Positions 32,649-41,265 are shown, counted from the stretch's first letter. The stretch is 64,000 nt of DNA from DATBLE01 sp036555585 (GCA_036555585.1 DATBLE010000060.1:13844-77843); one strand, 5' to 3'. Made by a program: numbers and translations. Notes: generated by a model from the sequence alone, not told the origin.

Positions 32649-33889
32649 GTCGCGAGACTACCGGCGGGCTCGGGACGCAGCTCCTCGAGCTTGCCCATGC
32701 GTGCGAGCTCGGGAAAGACCTTGATCGACGCCAGCGCGATGCCGATCGTGGCGATGCCGCCGGCGACGACCGTCGCGACCGTGCCGATCAGGGCTGCGAC
32801 CGCGCCCGACTCGAAGGCGCCGAGCTCGTTCGAGGCGGAGAGGAAGACCATCTCGACCGCGCCCACGCGGCCGCGCAGCTCGTTCGGCGTGACCAGCGCG
32901 ACCGTGGTCGAGCGGATGTTGACGCTGAACATGTCGACGAACCCGGCCACGGCGAGCGCCGCCAGCGTGAGCGGCAACCATTCCGAGAGGCCCCAGACGA
33001 CGTTCGCGGCGCCGAAGAGGACGACGACCCCGATCAGCGTCGGGCCGGCGGCACGGCGCAGCGGCCGCCGCGCGAGGATCAGCGCTGCGCCCAGCGCCCC
33101 CACCGCGGGCGCCGCGCGCAGCACGCCCAGGCCGACGGGGCCGAGGTGCAGGATGTCCTGGGCGTAGATCGGCAGCAGCGCAACCCCGCCGCCGACCAGT
33201 ACCGCGAAGAGGTCGAGCGTGATCGCCCCGAGCAGCATCCGCGTGCGCCAGACGAAGCGGATGCCGCCGACCAGGCCCGCCAGCCCGACCGGAGCGTCGC
33301 CCGGCCGCGAGCGGACGTGCAGCGCCGCCATCGAGACGCCGGCGACGGCGAAGAGCAAGGCTGCGGCCGCGTAGACGGCCTCCGGTCGCCACGCGAAGAG
33401 GAGGCCGCCGACCGCCGGGCCGGCGATCACCGCGGTCTGGCCGCCGACCGAACGCAGCGCGACCGCGCCGGGGACGAGGTCGGGCGGGACGACCTCCGGC
33501 GTGAGCGCCTGGTACGCCGGCCAGCCGATCGCGCTCGCCACACCGGTCAGCGCCGCGAGCACGAAGTACGGCCAGACCACGCCCGCGTCCGCGACGGTGA
33601 CGGTCAGCAGCGCGGCGGCGACGCCGACCATCAGCGCAAGGGCCAGGGCGGCGACGAGCCGGCGGGGCAGCCGGTCGGCGAGGTGGCCCGCCGGCAGCGC
33701 CAGGACCAGCAACGGCACGAACTCCGCCAGCCCGATCAGGCCCAGGTCGAGCGGGTCCTTGCGGATCGCGAACACCTGCCAGCCCACGGCGACCGCGATC
33801 ATGTTCTCGGCGAAGCGCATCGAGAAGATCGCCGACCAGAGGAAGCGGAAGTCGCGCTCCTGGAGCGCGGGCGGGAGTCGCTGCCGCAC
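32645..33889 (-). CDS. Major facilitator superfamily exporter (EntS-like)
   Basis: A 414-residue transporter with 12 predicted helices. LPAGHLADRLPRRLVAALAL is the MFS motif A between helices 2 and 3 and RSVGGQTAVIAGPAVGGLLF is the helix 5 motif C region. The family resembles EntS/multidrug exporters (start ERDFRFLWSAIFSMRFAENM). GTG 33889 is preceded by TAGGTT with a 6-nt gap. It shares a 39-bp intergenic region with accD. The cargo is unknown; coupling to a PLP sulfur-amino-acid enzyme suggests a related metabolite. Confidence 0.9.
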   Translation of the reverse strand: MRQRLPPALQERDFRFLWSAIFSMRFAENMIAVAVGWQVFAIRKDPLDLGLIGLAEFVPLLVLALPAGHLADRLPRRLVAALALALMVGVAAALLTVTVADAGVVWPYFVLAALTGVASAIGWPAYQALTPEVVPPDLVPGAVALRSVGGQTAVIAGPAVGGLLFAWRPEAVYAAAALLFAVAGVSMAALHVRSRPGDAPVGLAGLVGGIRFVWRTRMLLGAITLDLFAVLVGGGVALLPIYAQDILHLGPVGLGVLRAAPAVGALGAALILARRPLRRAAGPTLIGVVVLFGAANVVWGLSEWLPLTLAALAVAGFVDMFSVNIRSTTVALVTPNELRGRVGAVEMVFLSASNELGAFESGAVAALIGTVATVVAGGIATIGIALASIKVFPELARMGKLEELRPEPAGSLAT

Positions 33890-33895
33890 CGATCG

Positions 33896-33921
33896 AACCT
33901 AGCAGCGGTCCTGGTTAGGCT
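33896..33921. promoter_or_regulatory. Back-to-back -10 elements of the MFS exporter and accD
   Basis: TAGGTT (33901-33896, minus) lies 6 nt before the exporter GTG, and TAGGCT (33916-33921, plus) lies 7 nt before the accD GTG. Only 39 bp separate the start codons, so each promoter's upstream region overlaps the other gene's -10 and both messages would be leaderless. Confidence 0.6.
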
Positions 33922-33928
33922 CTCGCCC

Positions 33929-35491
33929 GTGGACGAGAGCACCGAGCAGAAGCTCGCGCGGATGCAGGCGCTCCGCGACGAGGCTCTGCACCAGGGCAGC
34001 CCGAAGGCGGTGGCGAGCAGACGCGAGAGCGGTCGCCTGCTCGCGCGCGAGCGCCTGCTCGAGCTGCTCGACCCGGGATCCTTCGTCGAGCTCGACCGGT
34101 ACGTCCGTCACCGGGAGGTCGAGTTCGGGATGCGCGAGAACCGCCCGTGGGGCGACGCGGTCGTCACCGGCTACGGCACGATCTTCGGCCGCAAGGTCTT
34201 CGTCTTCTCGCAGGACTTCACCATCTTCGGCGGGTCGCTCTCGGAGGTGTTCGCGGAGAAGATCTGCAAGGTCATGGACCTGGCGGTCAAGCTCGGCTGC
34301 CCGGTGATCGGGATCAACGACTCGGGCGGAGCGCGGATCCAGGAAGGGGTCGTCTCGCTCGCCGGCTATGCCGAGATCTTCTGGCGGAACGTGCAGGCAT
34401 CCGGCGTCGTGCCGCAGCTCTCGCTGGTGATGGGCCCGTGCGCCGGCGGCGCCGTCTACTCGCCCGCGATCACCGACTTCGTCTTCATGGTCGAGGGCTC
34501 GTCGTACATGTTCATCACCGGGCCCGACGTGGTGAAGACCGTCACCGGCGAGGAGGTCACGTTCGAGGACCTCGGCGGGGCGGCCGCTCACGCGTCCAAG
34601 TCGGGGGTCGCCTCGTTCACGTCGCCCGACGAGCAGGCGTGCCTGGAGGACGCGCGCTACCTGCTGTCGTTCCTGCCCCAGAACAATCTCGAGCAGCCGC
34701 CGTTCGCCGAGCCCTCGGATCCGGTCACGCGGGAGGCTCCCGAGCTCGACACGCTGATCCCGGACGAGCCGACCAAGCCCTATGACATGAAGGAGGTGAT
34801 CCGGCACGTCGTCGACGACGGCGAGTTCCTGGAGGTGCACGAGCGCTGGGCCGAGAACATCGTCTGCGGCTTCGCGCGGCTCGGCGGGCACCCCGTCGGC
34901 GTCGTCGGCAACCAGCCTCACTCGCTCGCGGGCGTGCTGGACATCGACGCGTCGGTCAAGGCCGGCCGGTTCGTACGCACCTGCGACGCCTTCAACGTCC
35001 CGCTCGTCACCTTCGTCGACGTGCCCGGTTTCCTGCCGGGGACGGCGCAGGAGTGGGGCGGGATCATCCGGCACGGCGCGAAGCTGCTGTACGCGTACGC
35101 GGAGGCGACGGTGCCGAAGCTGACGGTGATCACGCGCAAGGCGTACGGCGGCGCCTACGACGTGATGTCGTCCAAGCACATCCGCGCCGACTTCAACTTC
35201 GCGTGGCCGACCGCCGAGGTCGCGGTGATGGGGCCGGAAGGGGCGGTGAACATCGTGTTCCGGAAGGAGCTCGAGGGCGACGGCGACTCTGCGGTCGCAG
35301 AGCGCCGCGCCGAGCTGATCGCCGACTACAAGGCGCGGTTCGCGAACCCGTACACCGCAGCGGAGCGCGGCTACGTCGACGACGTGATCGAGCCGCGCCG
35401 CACGCGTCCGGTGCTGATCGACGCGCTGGAGACGACGAGGACGAAGCGGGAGCGCCGGCCCCCGCGCAAGCACGGCAACATTCCTCTTTGA
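33929..35491 (+). CDS. Acyl-CoA carboxylase carboxyltransferase subunit (PccB/AccD-like)
   Basis: The carboxyltransferase half of an acetyl/propionyl-CoA carboxylase, 520 residues, making malonyl- or methylmalonyl-CoA for lipid synthesis. N- and C-domain crotonase-like motifs include INDSGGARIQEGVVSLAGYA, MGPCAGGAVYSPAITDFVFM, VDVPGFLPGTAQEWGGIIRH and ITRKAYGGAYDVMSSK. GTG 33929 is preceded by TAGGCT at 7 nt (leaderless). It works with the biotin carboxylase at 37344 and the epsilon-like peptide at 36609. A strong hairpin follows the stop. Confidence 0.95.
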   Translation: MDESTEQKLARMQALRDEALHQGSPKAVASRRESGRLLARERLLELLDPGSFVELDRYVRHREVEFGMRENRPWGDAVVTGYGTIFGRKVFVFSQDFTIFGGSLSEVFAEKICKVMDLAVKLGCPVIGINDSGGARIQEGVVSLAGYAEIFWRNVQASGVVPQLSLVMGPCAGGAVYSPAITDFVFMVEGSSYMFITGPDVVKTVTGEEVTFEDLGGAAAHASKSGVASFTSPDEQACLEDARYLLSFLPQNNLEQPPFAEPSDPVTREAPELDTLIPDEPTKPYDMKEVIRHVVDDGEFLEVHERWAENIVCGFARLGGHPVGVVGNQPHSLAGVLDIDASVKAGRFVRTCDAFNVPLVTFVDVPGFLPGTAQEWGGIIRHGAKLLYAYAEATVPKLTVITRKAYGGAYDVMSSKHIRADFNFAWPTAEVAVMGPEGAVNIVFRKELEGDGDSAVAERRAELIADYKARFANPYTAAERGYVDDVIEPRRTRPVLIDALETTRTKRERRPPRKHGNIPL

Positions 35492-35497
35492 GTCCGT

Positions 35498-35523
35498 GCG
35501 CTCGGGCTCGGTCGCCCGAGCGC
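35498..35523. terminator. Bidirectional hairpin between accD and the NlpC gene
   Basis: GCGCTCGGGC (35498-35507) pairs perfectly with GCCCGAGCGC (35514-35523) around a 6-nt loop. It lies in the 54-bp gap between two converging genes, the expected place for a shared terminator, although no T-run follows. Confidence 0.7.
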
Positions 35524-35545
35524 GTGGCCGCCTCGCTGCGCCCGA

Positions 35546-36571
35546 CTAGAGACCTGCTTCGGCCAGCGGCCGGCGGGCCCAGGCGAAGCGGCTCGAGTAC
35601 CAGGCGGACGTGAGCGGCGCGAGCGCGACGCCCTCCTCGGACGACTGGACGAACCAGCCGCTGCCGAGGTAGATGCCCACGTGGTCGATCTGGGCGGGCT
35701 TCGATCTCGGCCCGGCAGCGCCGAAGAAGAGGACATCGCCGGGCTGGACCTTCGCAAACGGGATTCGCTTCGCCCGGGTGACTTCCGCGGCCATGGCGTA
35801 GGTCGTGCGGCCGCGGAGGACTGTGGGCAGCGCAGCGGCGCCCGCGTAGGCCTGGAGCTTGTACACGCGCCACACGAAGCCCGAGCAGTCGAAGCCGCCC
35901 GGCACCTGCGTTCCCGTTCGGAACGGATCCTGCGGCAGCTCGCTCGTTCCGCCCCACACGTAGGGGTAGCCGACGAGCGAGACCGCCGTCTGGAGCACCG
36001 AACGCTGGAGCCCCGCGAGCGGCGCCGGCCGGAAGGTCGCCGCCAGCTGCGCCACCGAGTTCGCCTCGCCGGCCGGGAAGCTGAGGATGCGGGCCGCGGA
36101 GTACGCCGCCTCGGCTCTCGTGGCGACGCTGTCCGGGCCGAGCTCGAGCGAGTCGAGCGCGGCCGGATGGTTGACGCGCAGCCCCATCAGCCTCGCGACG
36201 GTCTCGGTTCCGAAGGAACGCGAGGGGATCAGGCCGGCCGCGCGGAGCGACGCCGTGAACTGGCGGGCGACGGGCAGGAGGCCCAGCCCGCTCACGAGCT
36301 GGGCGTCGAGCTGCGCGATCGTCACCGGAACGGTCGGGTTCGCGACCGGCGTCGCACGCTGCCCGGCGAGGCCCGCGACGAGCTCGCCGAGCTCGCCCGC
36401 CGTCAGCGCGTCGTCCGGCCGGAAGCCCGCCGCCTTGCCGCCCATCAGCCCTCGGGCGGTGACGAGCTTGATCTGCGGCTGTGCCCAGGAGGTCGCCGCG
36501 GACGCCGGCGAGGCGAGGGCGAGCACAAGGGCCGCGCACAGAAGGATGCGTCGGGTCATCCACCTGGTCAT
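35546..36571 (-). CDS. Secreted NlpC/P60 peptidoglycan hydrolase with SLH-like N-terminal repeats
   Basis: A 341-residue exported hydrolase. Residues 1-26 are a signal peptide (RRILLCAALVLALASPASA). Residues 30-175 contain two or three SLH-like repeats (GLMGGKAAGFRPDDALTAGE; GLRVNHPAALDSLELGPDS). The C-terminal NlpC/P60 domain has the catalytic Cys in GGFDCSGFVWRVY and His in IDHVGIYLGSGW. AAAGGAG lies before the ATG. It cleaves within wall peptides by family analogy and may bind secondary wall polymer through the SLH-like part. Confidence 0.9.
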   Translation of the reverse strand: MTRWMTRRILLCAALVLALASPASAATSWAQPQIKLVTARGLMGGKAAGFRPDDALTAGELGELVAGLAGQRATPVANPTVPVTIAQLDAQLVSGLGLLPVARQFTASLRAAGLIPSRSFGTETVARLMGLRVNHPAALDSLELGPDSVATRAEAAYSAARILSFPAGEANSVAQLAATFRPAPLAGLQRSVLQTAVSLVGYPYVWGGTSELPQDPFRTGTQVPGGFDCSGFVWRVYKLQAYAGAAALPTVLRGRTTYAMAAEVTRAKRIPFAKVQPGDVLFFGAAGPRSKPAQIDHVGIYLGSGWFVQSSEEGVALAPLTSAWYSSRFAWARRPLAEAGL

Positions 36572-36608
36572 CGTCCGTCTTTCGGGGCTCCTTTAGGCTG
36601 AACCTGCC

Positions 36609-36761
36609 TTGTCACTCGAGATCACGCCCGAGCCCAGCCCCGAGGAGCGCGAAGCGCTGCTGCGCGTGCTCGCCGCGGAAGACGGCGCCACCGCTCCTCC
36701 GAGCCCATGGTGGGCAGCCGGGATCCGCGAGGCGCTCGAAGACGGGCCGGACGAGGGCTAG
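36609..36761 (+). CDS. Acyl-CoA carboxylase epsilon-like small subunit
   Basis: A 50-codon gene beginning with TTG 36609 and ending at TAG 36761. The product LSLEITPEPSPEEREALLRV then LAAEDGATAPPSPWWAAGIR resembles the actinobacterial ACC epsilon pattern: a short strand, P-x-P-x-x-E-E-x-x-A-L-L-x-V-L-A-A, and an SPWWAAGIR-type tail. It lies between the carboxyltransferase and biotin carboxylase genes, as expected. TAGGCT is 9 nt before the TTG (leaderless type), and it diverges from the NlpC gene. Its small size makes it easy to miss. Confidence 0.75.
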   Translation: MSLEITPEPSPEEREALLRVLAAEDGATAPPSPWWAAGIREALEDGPDEG

Positions 36762-36776
36762 GCTGCCGGGCCTGGC

Positions 36777-37322
36777 TCAGGCAAGGGCTCTGCCGCGCAG
36801 GAGGGCCGGAGCGTCGCGGGCGTAGTCGAGCCCCGAGACCCACGTCAGCACGACCGCGACCAGCAGCCCCCACCACGAGACCGAGGTGCTCCACGCGCCG
36901 GCGACGGCGAAGCCGCCGAGCGCCGCCGCGACCGCCTGCGACCACGTCTTCAGCTTCCCGAGGTCGCGCGCCTGCAGCACGACACCGCGCTCGACGGCGG
37001 CGAGCCGGAGCCCCGAGACGAGCAGCTCGCGGGCGACGATCGCCGCCACCATCCAGGCGGGGAACGCGCCCTCGCCCACGAGCACGATCATCGTCGCGAG
37101 CACGAGCACCTTGTCCGCAACCGGGTCGAGCAGCGAGCCGAGTGGCGTCGTCCGTCCCTGACGCCGCGCCAGCCAGCCGTCGATCTGGTCCGTGGCCATC
37201 GCGGCGATGAAAACCGCCGTCGCCCAGTAGTCGTGCCCTGGGAAGCTCCAGACGTAGAGGATCACCACGAACGGCGTCGCCACGATCCGCGCAAGCGTGA
37301 GCTGGTCGGCCAGGCCGGGCAT
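36777..37322 (-). CDS. pgsA: CDP-diacylglycerol-glycerol-3-phosphate 3-phosphatidyltransferase
   Basis: Membrane enzyme of phosphatidylglycerol synthesis, 181 residues with four or five helices. The CDP-alcohol phosphotransferase motif D-x2-D-G-x2-A-R-x8-G-x3-D-x3-D is present: DQIDGWLARRQGRT then PLGSLLDPVADK (about residues 47-72). The start ATG 37322 (MPGLADQLTLARIVATPFVV) matches the family. TATTCT lies 7 nt upstream. It diverges from accC with a 21-bp gap. Confidence 0.93.
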   Translation of the reverse strand: MPGLADQLTLARIVATPFVVILYVWSFPGHDYWATAVFIAAMATDQIDGWLARRQGRTTPLGSLLDPVADKVLVLATMIVLVGEGAFPAWMVAAIVARELLVSGLRLAAVERGVVLQARDLGKLKTWSQAVAAALGGFAVAGAWSTSVSWWGLLVAVVLTWVSGLDYARDAPALLRGRALA

Positions 37323-37343
37323 TGCGTGGAGAATACGTCTCGC
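37323..37343. promoter_or_regulatory. 21-bp divergent promoter region, pgsA / accC
   Basis: On the minus strand TATTCT (37335-37330) lies 7 nt before the pgsA ATG. On the plus strand TACGTC (37334-37339) lies 4 nt before the accC GTG; this match is weaker. The two hexamers overlap by 2 bp. Both transcripts must be leaderless or start inside the neighbouring gene. Confidence 0.45.
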
Positions 37344-39128
37344 GTGAGCGCCTTCTCGAAAGTCCTCGTTGCGAACCGCGGCGAGATCGCCGTCCGCATC
37401 GTCCGCACGCTGCGCGAGCTCGAGATCGGGTCCGTGGCCGTCTACTCGGAGCCCGACCGAGCTGCGCTGCACGCCCGATTCGCCGACGAGGCGTGGCTGA
37501 TCGGCCCCGGCGCGCCGGCCGAGAGCTACCTGAACCAGGAGCGGATCCTCGAGACCGCGCTGAGGGCCGGCGCCCAGGCCGTCCACCCCGGGTACGGGTT
37601 CCTGGCCGAGAACGCCGCCTTCGCCCGCGCCGTCGAGCACGCCGGGCTGACCTGGATCGGCCCCCCCGCCGACGCGATCGAGACGATGGGCTCCAAGACC
37701 GAGGCGCGGGAGCGGATGCAGGCCGCCGGCGTCCCGATCATCCCGGGCACGACGGAGCCGGTCGAGACGGCGGCCGAGGTCGCCCGGCTCGGAGCCGAGC
37801 TCGGCTGGCCCCTCGCGATCAAGGCGTCGGCCGGCGGGGGCGGGAAGGGCTTCCGCGTCGTCCGCGAGGGCGACGACGTCGAGCGCGCCCTGGAGACGGC
37901 CCGGCGCGAGGGCGAGGCCTACTTCTCGGACCCGGCCGTCTACGTCGAGCGCTACCTCGAGGACCCTCGCCACGTGGAGGTGCAGGTCCTGGGGGACGCC
38001 CACGGCAATGTCGTCCACCTCGGCGAGCGCGACTGCACGATCCAGCGCCGGCACCAGAAGCTCGTCGAGGAGACCCCGTCGCCGGCGGTCGACGCCGAGC
38101 TTCGCGAGCGGATCGGGGCGATCGCGGTCGAAGCCGCCCGCGCCGTCGGCTATCGCTCCGCCGGGACGATCGAGGGTTTGCTCGATCGGGACGGCGACTA
38201 CTACTTCATGGAGATGAACACGCGCATCCAGGTCGAGCACACGGTCACCGAGCTGGTCACGGGCGTCGACCTCGTCCGCGAGCAGGTGCTGATCGCGGCC
38301 GGAGAACCGCTATCGCTGCGCCAGGAGGACGTCCGGCTGGCCGGGCACGCGTTCGAGTGCCGGATCAACGCGGAGGATCCGTCCGCCGGCTTCCGCCCGG
38401 CGCCCGGGCGGATCGCGGGCTACCGGGAGCCGGGCGGGCCCGGTGTCCGGGTCGACTCGGGCGTGGACGACGGCTCGGAGGTCTCTCCGCTCTACGACCC
38501 GATGATCGCGAAGCTGATCGTCCACGGAGTCGACCGCGAGCACGCGAGGCGGCGGATGCTCCGGGCGCTCGACGAGTTCCGGATCGGCGGTGTGACCACG
38601 CTGCTGGGATTCCACCGGGCGCTCTTCCGGCACCCGTGCTTCGTCGAGGGCGGGACGTGCCACGGAGTGATCGAGTCGGAGCAGCTTGCTCAGCAGGCGG
38701 CGCAGTTGTCGCATGAGACAACGATAGAGGCCCCGCCGGACGGCAGGCTCCGCGAGCGGGTGACCGCCGTCGAGCTCGACGGGCGCCGCTTCGACGTCAG
38801 GGTGCTCGTGCCCGCACCGCCCTGGGAGGCGATCGCCGAGCGACGGCGTGAGCGCGTGGCCGCAGGCAGCGGAGGCACGGGCGGCCGCGACGCGATCGTC
38901 AGCCCGATGCAGGGCACCGTGCTGTCGGTCGAGGTGGCCGAGGGCGAGGCGGTAGTCGCCGGCCAGGTGATCTGCGTGGTCGAGGCGATGAAGATGGAGA
39001 ACGAGGTGCACGCGCTGCGGGACGGCGTCGTCTCCGAGCTCTCCGTGCAACCCGGGGCGGCGATCGGAACCGGGCAGGTGATCTGCGTCGTCGCGCCGCC
39101 GCAGCAGGAGCCGGATGCCGGAGCGTAG
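37344..39128 (+). CDS. Acyl-CoA carboxylase biotin carboxylase-BCCP alpha subunit
   Basis: A 594-residue alpha subunit (AccA3-like) that carboxylates biotin with ATP and bicarbonate. The biotin carboxylase domain covers residues 1-450: KVLVANRGEIAVRIVRTLRE, HPGYGFLAENAAFA, the Gly-rich ATP loop KASAGGGGKGFR, ERDCTIQRRHQKLVEE and MEMNTRIQVEHTVTEL. The biotinyl domain is at the end with the biotin Lys in VEAMKMENEVHAL. GTG 37344 starts VSAFSKVLVANRGE, the family start. The 3' end overlaps the next gene by 14 nt. Confidence 0.95.
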   Translation: MSAFSKVLVANRGEIAVRIVRTLRELEIGSVAVYSEPDRAALHARFADEAWLIGPGAPAESYLNQERILETALRAGAQAVHPGYGFLAENAAFARAVEHAGLTWIGPPADAIETMGSKTEARERMQAAGVPIIPGTTEPVETAAEVARLGAELGWPLAIKASAGGGGKGFRVVREGDDVERALETARREGEAYFSDPAVYVERYLEDPRHVEVQVLGDAHGNVVHLGERDCTIQRRHQKLVEETPSPAVDAELRERIGAIAVEAARAVGYRSAGTIEGLLDRDGDYYFMEMNTRIQVEHTVTELVTGVDLVREQVLIAAGEPLSLRQEDVRLAGHAFECRINAEDPSAGFRPAPGRIAGYREPGGPGVRVDSGVDDGSEVSPLYDPMIAKLIVHGVDREHARRRMLRALDEFRIGGVTTLLGFHRALFRHPCFVEGGTCHGVIESEQLAQQAAQLSHETTIEAPPDGRLRERVTAVELDGRRFDVRVLVPAPPWEAIAERRRERVAAGSGGTGGRDAIVSPMQGTVLSVEVAEGEAVVAGQVICVVEAMKMENEVHALRDGVVSELSVQPGAAIGTGQVICVVAPPQQEPDAGA

Positions 39129-39993
39129 GGCGGCGTTCTGCGCCGAGACCTCGCTCGAGAACGCCGAGTCCCTGCACGCCACGGCCAGCCGGGTCGACCA
39201 CTGGATCCTGGTCGAGTACCGCGGCCTGTGGGGGCACGACGCGGTCGCCGCGAGCGGACTCTCGAACGAGCTGAAGGCGCACCTGCGCGAGCAGCGCGAT
39301 GCGAGGCCGAACACGAAGCTGCTGTTCCTGCGCCGGCCGCACCGCCGCGCCCAGCCGACGCTGGCCGTGATCTGGGGCAGCTCGACCGGCCGCACGGATG
39401 GGCTCTTCCACGCCGAGCTCGAGTCGTACGACGACCTGCTCGGTCTCGACTTCGCCGCTCCGGGCCGCGAGCGCCTCGCGCATCCGCTGCTCCTAGTCTG
39501 CACGCACGGCAAGCACGATCGCTGCTGTGCCCGCTACGGCCGGCCGCTGTACAAGGCGCTCGAGGGGCAGGCGGAGGACGACTGGGTCTGGCAGTCGTCG
39601 CACGTCGGCGGCGACCGGTTCGCGGGCAACCTCGTGGTGCTTCCCGAAGGGCTGTACTTCGGCCGCGTCGAGCCGGGGGACGCCTGGTCGGTGCTGGACG
39701 AGTACCTGGCGGGGCGGATCGACCTCGACCACTACCGCGGCCGGTCGGCGCTCACGTTCTCGGAGCAGGCGGCGGAGGTCGCCGTCCGCCGGATGACCGG
39801 CCTGCGCGGCATCGACGACCTCGAGCTGGTCGACCACGACGGCGCCCACGTCCGGTTCCGCGCCGGTTCGCGGATGTTCGACATCGGGATCGTCTACGAG
39901 CCAGGCGACCTGACGTACCTGACGTGTACGGCCGAGACGCTCAGGAGTCCACGGCACTTCGCCGTAGAAATCCTTCGCGAATCAGGCGTCTGA
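39115..39993 (+). CDS. Sucrase/ferredoxin-like (Suc_Fer/Apd1) protein
   Basis: A 292-residue thioredoxin-fold protein. The signature is CTHGKHDRCCARYGRPLYKA (about residues 131-150), followed by WQSSHVGGDRFAGNLVVLPE and GLYFGRVEPGDAWSVL. In the Apd1/Aim32 group this cysteine and histidine set binds a [2Fe-2S] cluster. Here the ligands would be among C131, C138, C139 and the His of SHVGG. ATG 39115 overlaps accC by 14 nt. The 3' end overlaps the JmjC gene by 53 nt on the other strand. Confidence 0.85.
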   Translation: MPERRAAFCAETSLENAESLHATASRVDHWILVEYRGLWGHDAVAASGLSNELKAHLREQRDARPNTKLLFLRRPHRRAQPTLAVIWGSSTGRTDGLFHAELESYDDLLGLDFAAPGRERLAHPLLLVCTHGKHDRCCARYGRPLYKALEGQAEDDWVWQSSHVGGDRFAGNLVVLPEGLYFGRVEPGDAWSVLDEYLAGRIDLDHYRGRSALTFSEQAAEVAVRRMTGLRGIDDLELVDHDGAHVRFRAGSRMFDIGIVYEPGDLTYLTCTAETLRSPRHFAVEILRESGV

Positions 39994-41158
39994 CGAGGAC
40001 GAGCCTGCCCTCGTCGTCGAGTTCGCCCGGGAGCTCGGCCGCGCTGAACGGCCACTCCGAATCGACGATCGCCTCGAGCTCCTCGCGCGCGTGGGCCGGC
40101 AGCTCGACCTGCTTGCCTTCGAAGGCCAGCGTCGTCCCGTCGAGGTCCGCGATCACCGTCGGCCTGCGCTCGAGCGGGGTGCCGATCTCGATCGTGTCGA
40201 GCCGGCGCACCTCCTCGAGGTGCCCCTCGAGGATCGGCCGCCGGGTCGCGACGAACTTCGTGCGCGCGCGCCGCCGCACCTCGTCGCCGCGGAGCCGCTC
40301 GGCCAGGCGCTCGACGAGGTCGACGGCCGGCTCGCCGTCGGGGGGAACCGAGCGGCGGAACTCGACGTCGTCCTCGCACTCCTCCAGCGCGGCACGGAAC
40401 GCGTCCACCCACGTGTGGACGTTCACGCCGACCGTGATGTGGAGCGAATCGGTCTCCGAGGTGAGCGCGTCGTGCAGCCAGCCCCGCGGGAGGTACAGCG
40501 TGTCGCCTGCCCGCATCGTCAGCTCGAGCACGGCCGGCCCGGGCTTGCCGAGCGCTGCCGACCAGCGCTGGCGTTTCAGCGGCAGCTCCAGCAGCGGCTC
40601 GTACACGCGCCAGTGCTTCTCGCCGGCGACCTGGAGGACGAAGACGTCGTGCGTGTCGTGGTGGACGGCGAACCCCTGCGAGCGGCGGGGGGTGTAGTAC
40701 GAGTTCGCCTGGACGCCGCAGCCGAGCTCGAGCTCCAGCTCGCGGCAGAAGCGCGCGAGCGCCGGCCAGCTGTGGTGCAGCGCCTGGAGGACGATGGTCG
40801 AGCCGTCTGCGAACGCCTCCGCCACGCGATCCGGGTCGACGACGCCGGTGAACGGCTTCGGCCGCCAGGAGAGCTCACGCGCGTACTGGCCCTCCGAGAT
40901 CGTGCCGCCCTCCTTGACCAGCCGCAGCCCCGGCGTCCGCAGGCCGCCCGAGGAGACCAGCCGCTCGACGTCCGCGACCGAGAGGAGGTCGTCGAAGCGC
41001 CCCTCCTCGCCACGCGGGACGGCGAGCGGCCGCTGCTCCCAGTAGTCGGCGAGGAACTCCGCGGCGTCGATCGGCTCGACGCAGCGTGCGAGCGCGTTGC
41101 GGGAGGACTCGGGGGAACGTTGCTCGTCGCCAGGATGCGATGGGCGAGTGCGATGCAA
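39941..41158 (-). CDS. JmjC/cupin_4-family 2-oxoglutarate oxygenase (RoxA-like)
   Basis: A Fe(II)/2-oxoglutarate-dependent oxygenase. Members of this family hydroxylate protein side chains, for example E. coli YcfD/RoxA on an Arg of ribosomal protein uL16. The iron site is H-x-D in FAVHHDTHDVFVLQVAGEKH (about residues 161-180) with the distal His in SLHITVGVNVHTW; LELTMRAGDTLYLPRGWLHD is the cupin strand. TTG 41158 gives 405 residues; GTG 41242 is an alternative that would span the upstream hairpin. It lies directly downstream of the TDGDG-repeat peptide gene on the same strand, which makes that peptide a candidate substrate. Confidence 0.85.
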   Translation of the reverse strand: MHRTRPSHPGDEQRSPESSRNALARCVEPIDAAEFLADYWEQRPLAVPRGEEGRFDDLLSVADVERLVSSGGLRTPGLRLVKEGGTISEGQYARELSWRPKPFTGVVDPDRVAEAFADGSTIVLQALHHSWPALARFCRELELELGCGVQANSYYTPRRSQGFAVHHDTHDVFVLQVAGEKHWRVYEPLLELPLKRQRWSAALGKPGPAVLELTMRAGDTLYLPRGWLHDALTSETDSLHITVGVNVHTWVDAFRAALEECEDDVEFRRSVPPDGEPAVDLVERLAERLRGDEVRRRARTKFVATRRPILEGHLEEVRRLDTIEIGTPLERRPTVIADLDGTTLAFEGKQVELPAHAREELEAIVDSEWPFSAAELPGELDDEGRLVLVRRLIREGFLRRSAVDS

Positions 41159-41170
41159 GGACGCAGGGAG

Positions 41171-41196
41171 CCCCGATAGTGGTCTAACTATCGGGG
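41171..41196. terminator. Hairpin between the repeat peptide and the JmjC gene
   Basis: CCCCGATAGT (41171-41180) pairs perfectly with ACTATCGGGG (41187-41196) around a 6-nt loop. There is no T-run. It could be a partial terminator that makes the peptide message more abundant than the oxygenase message, or a mRNA-stabilising 3' end. Confidence 0.6.
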
Positions 41197-41265
41197 CGAC
41201 CGAGGACGCGGCAGCGCGCCGCCCAGCGCGGCCTGGGGACACAGTCCATGTTTCGCCGAGTTCTC

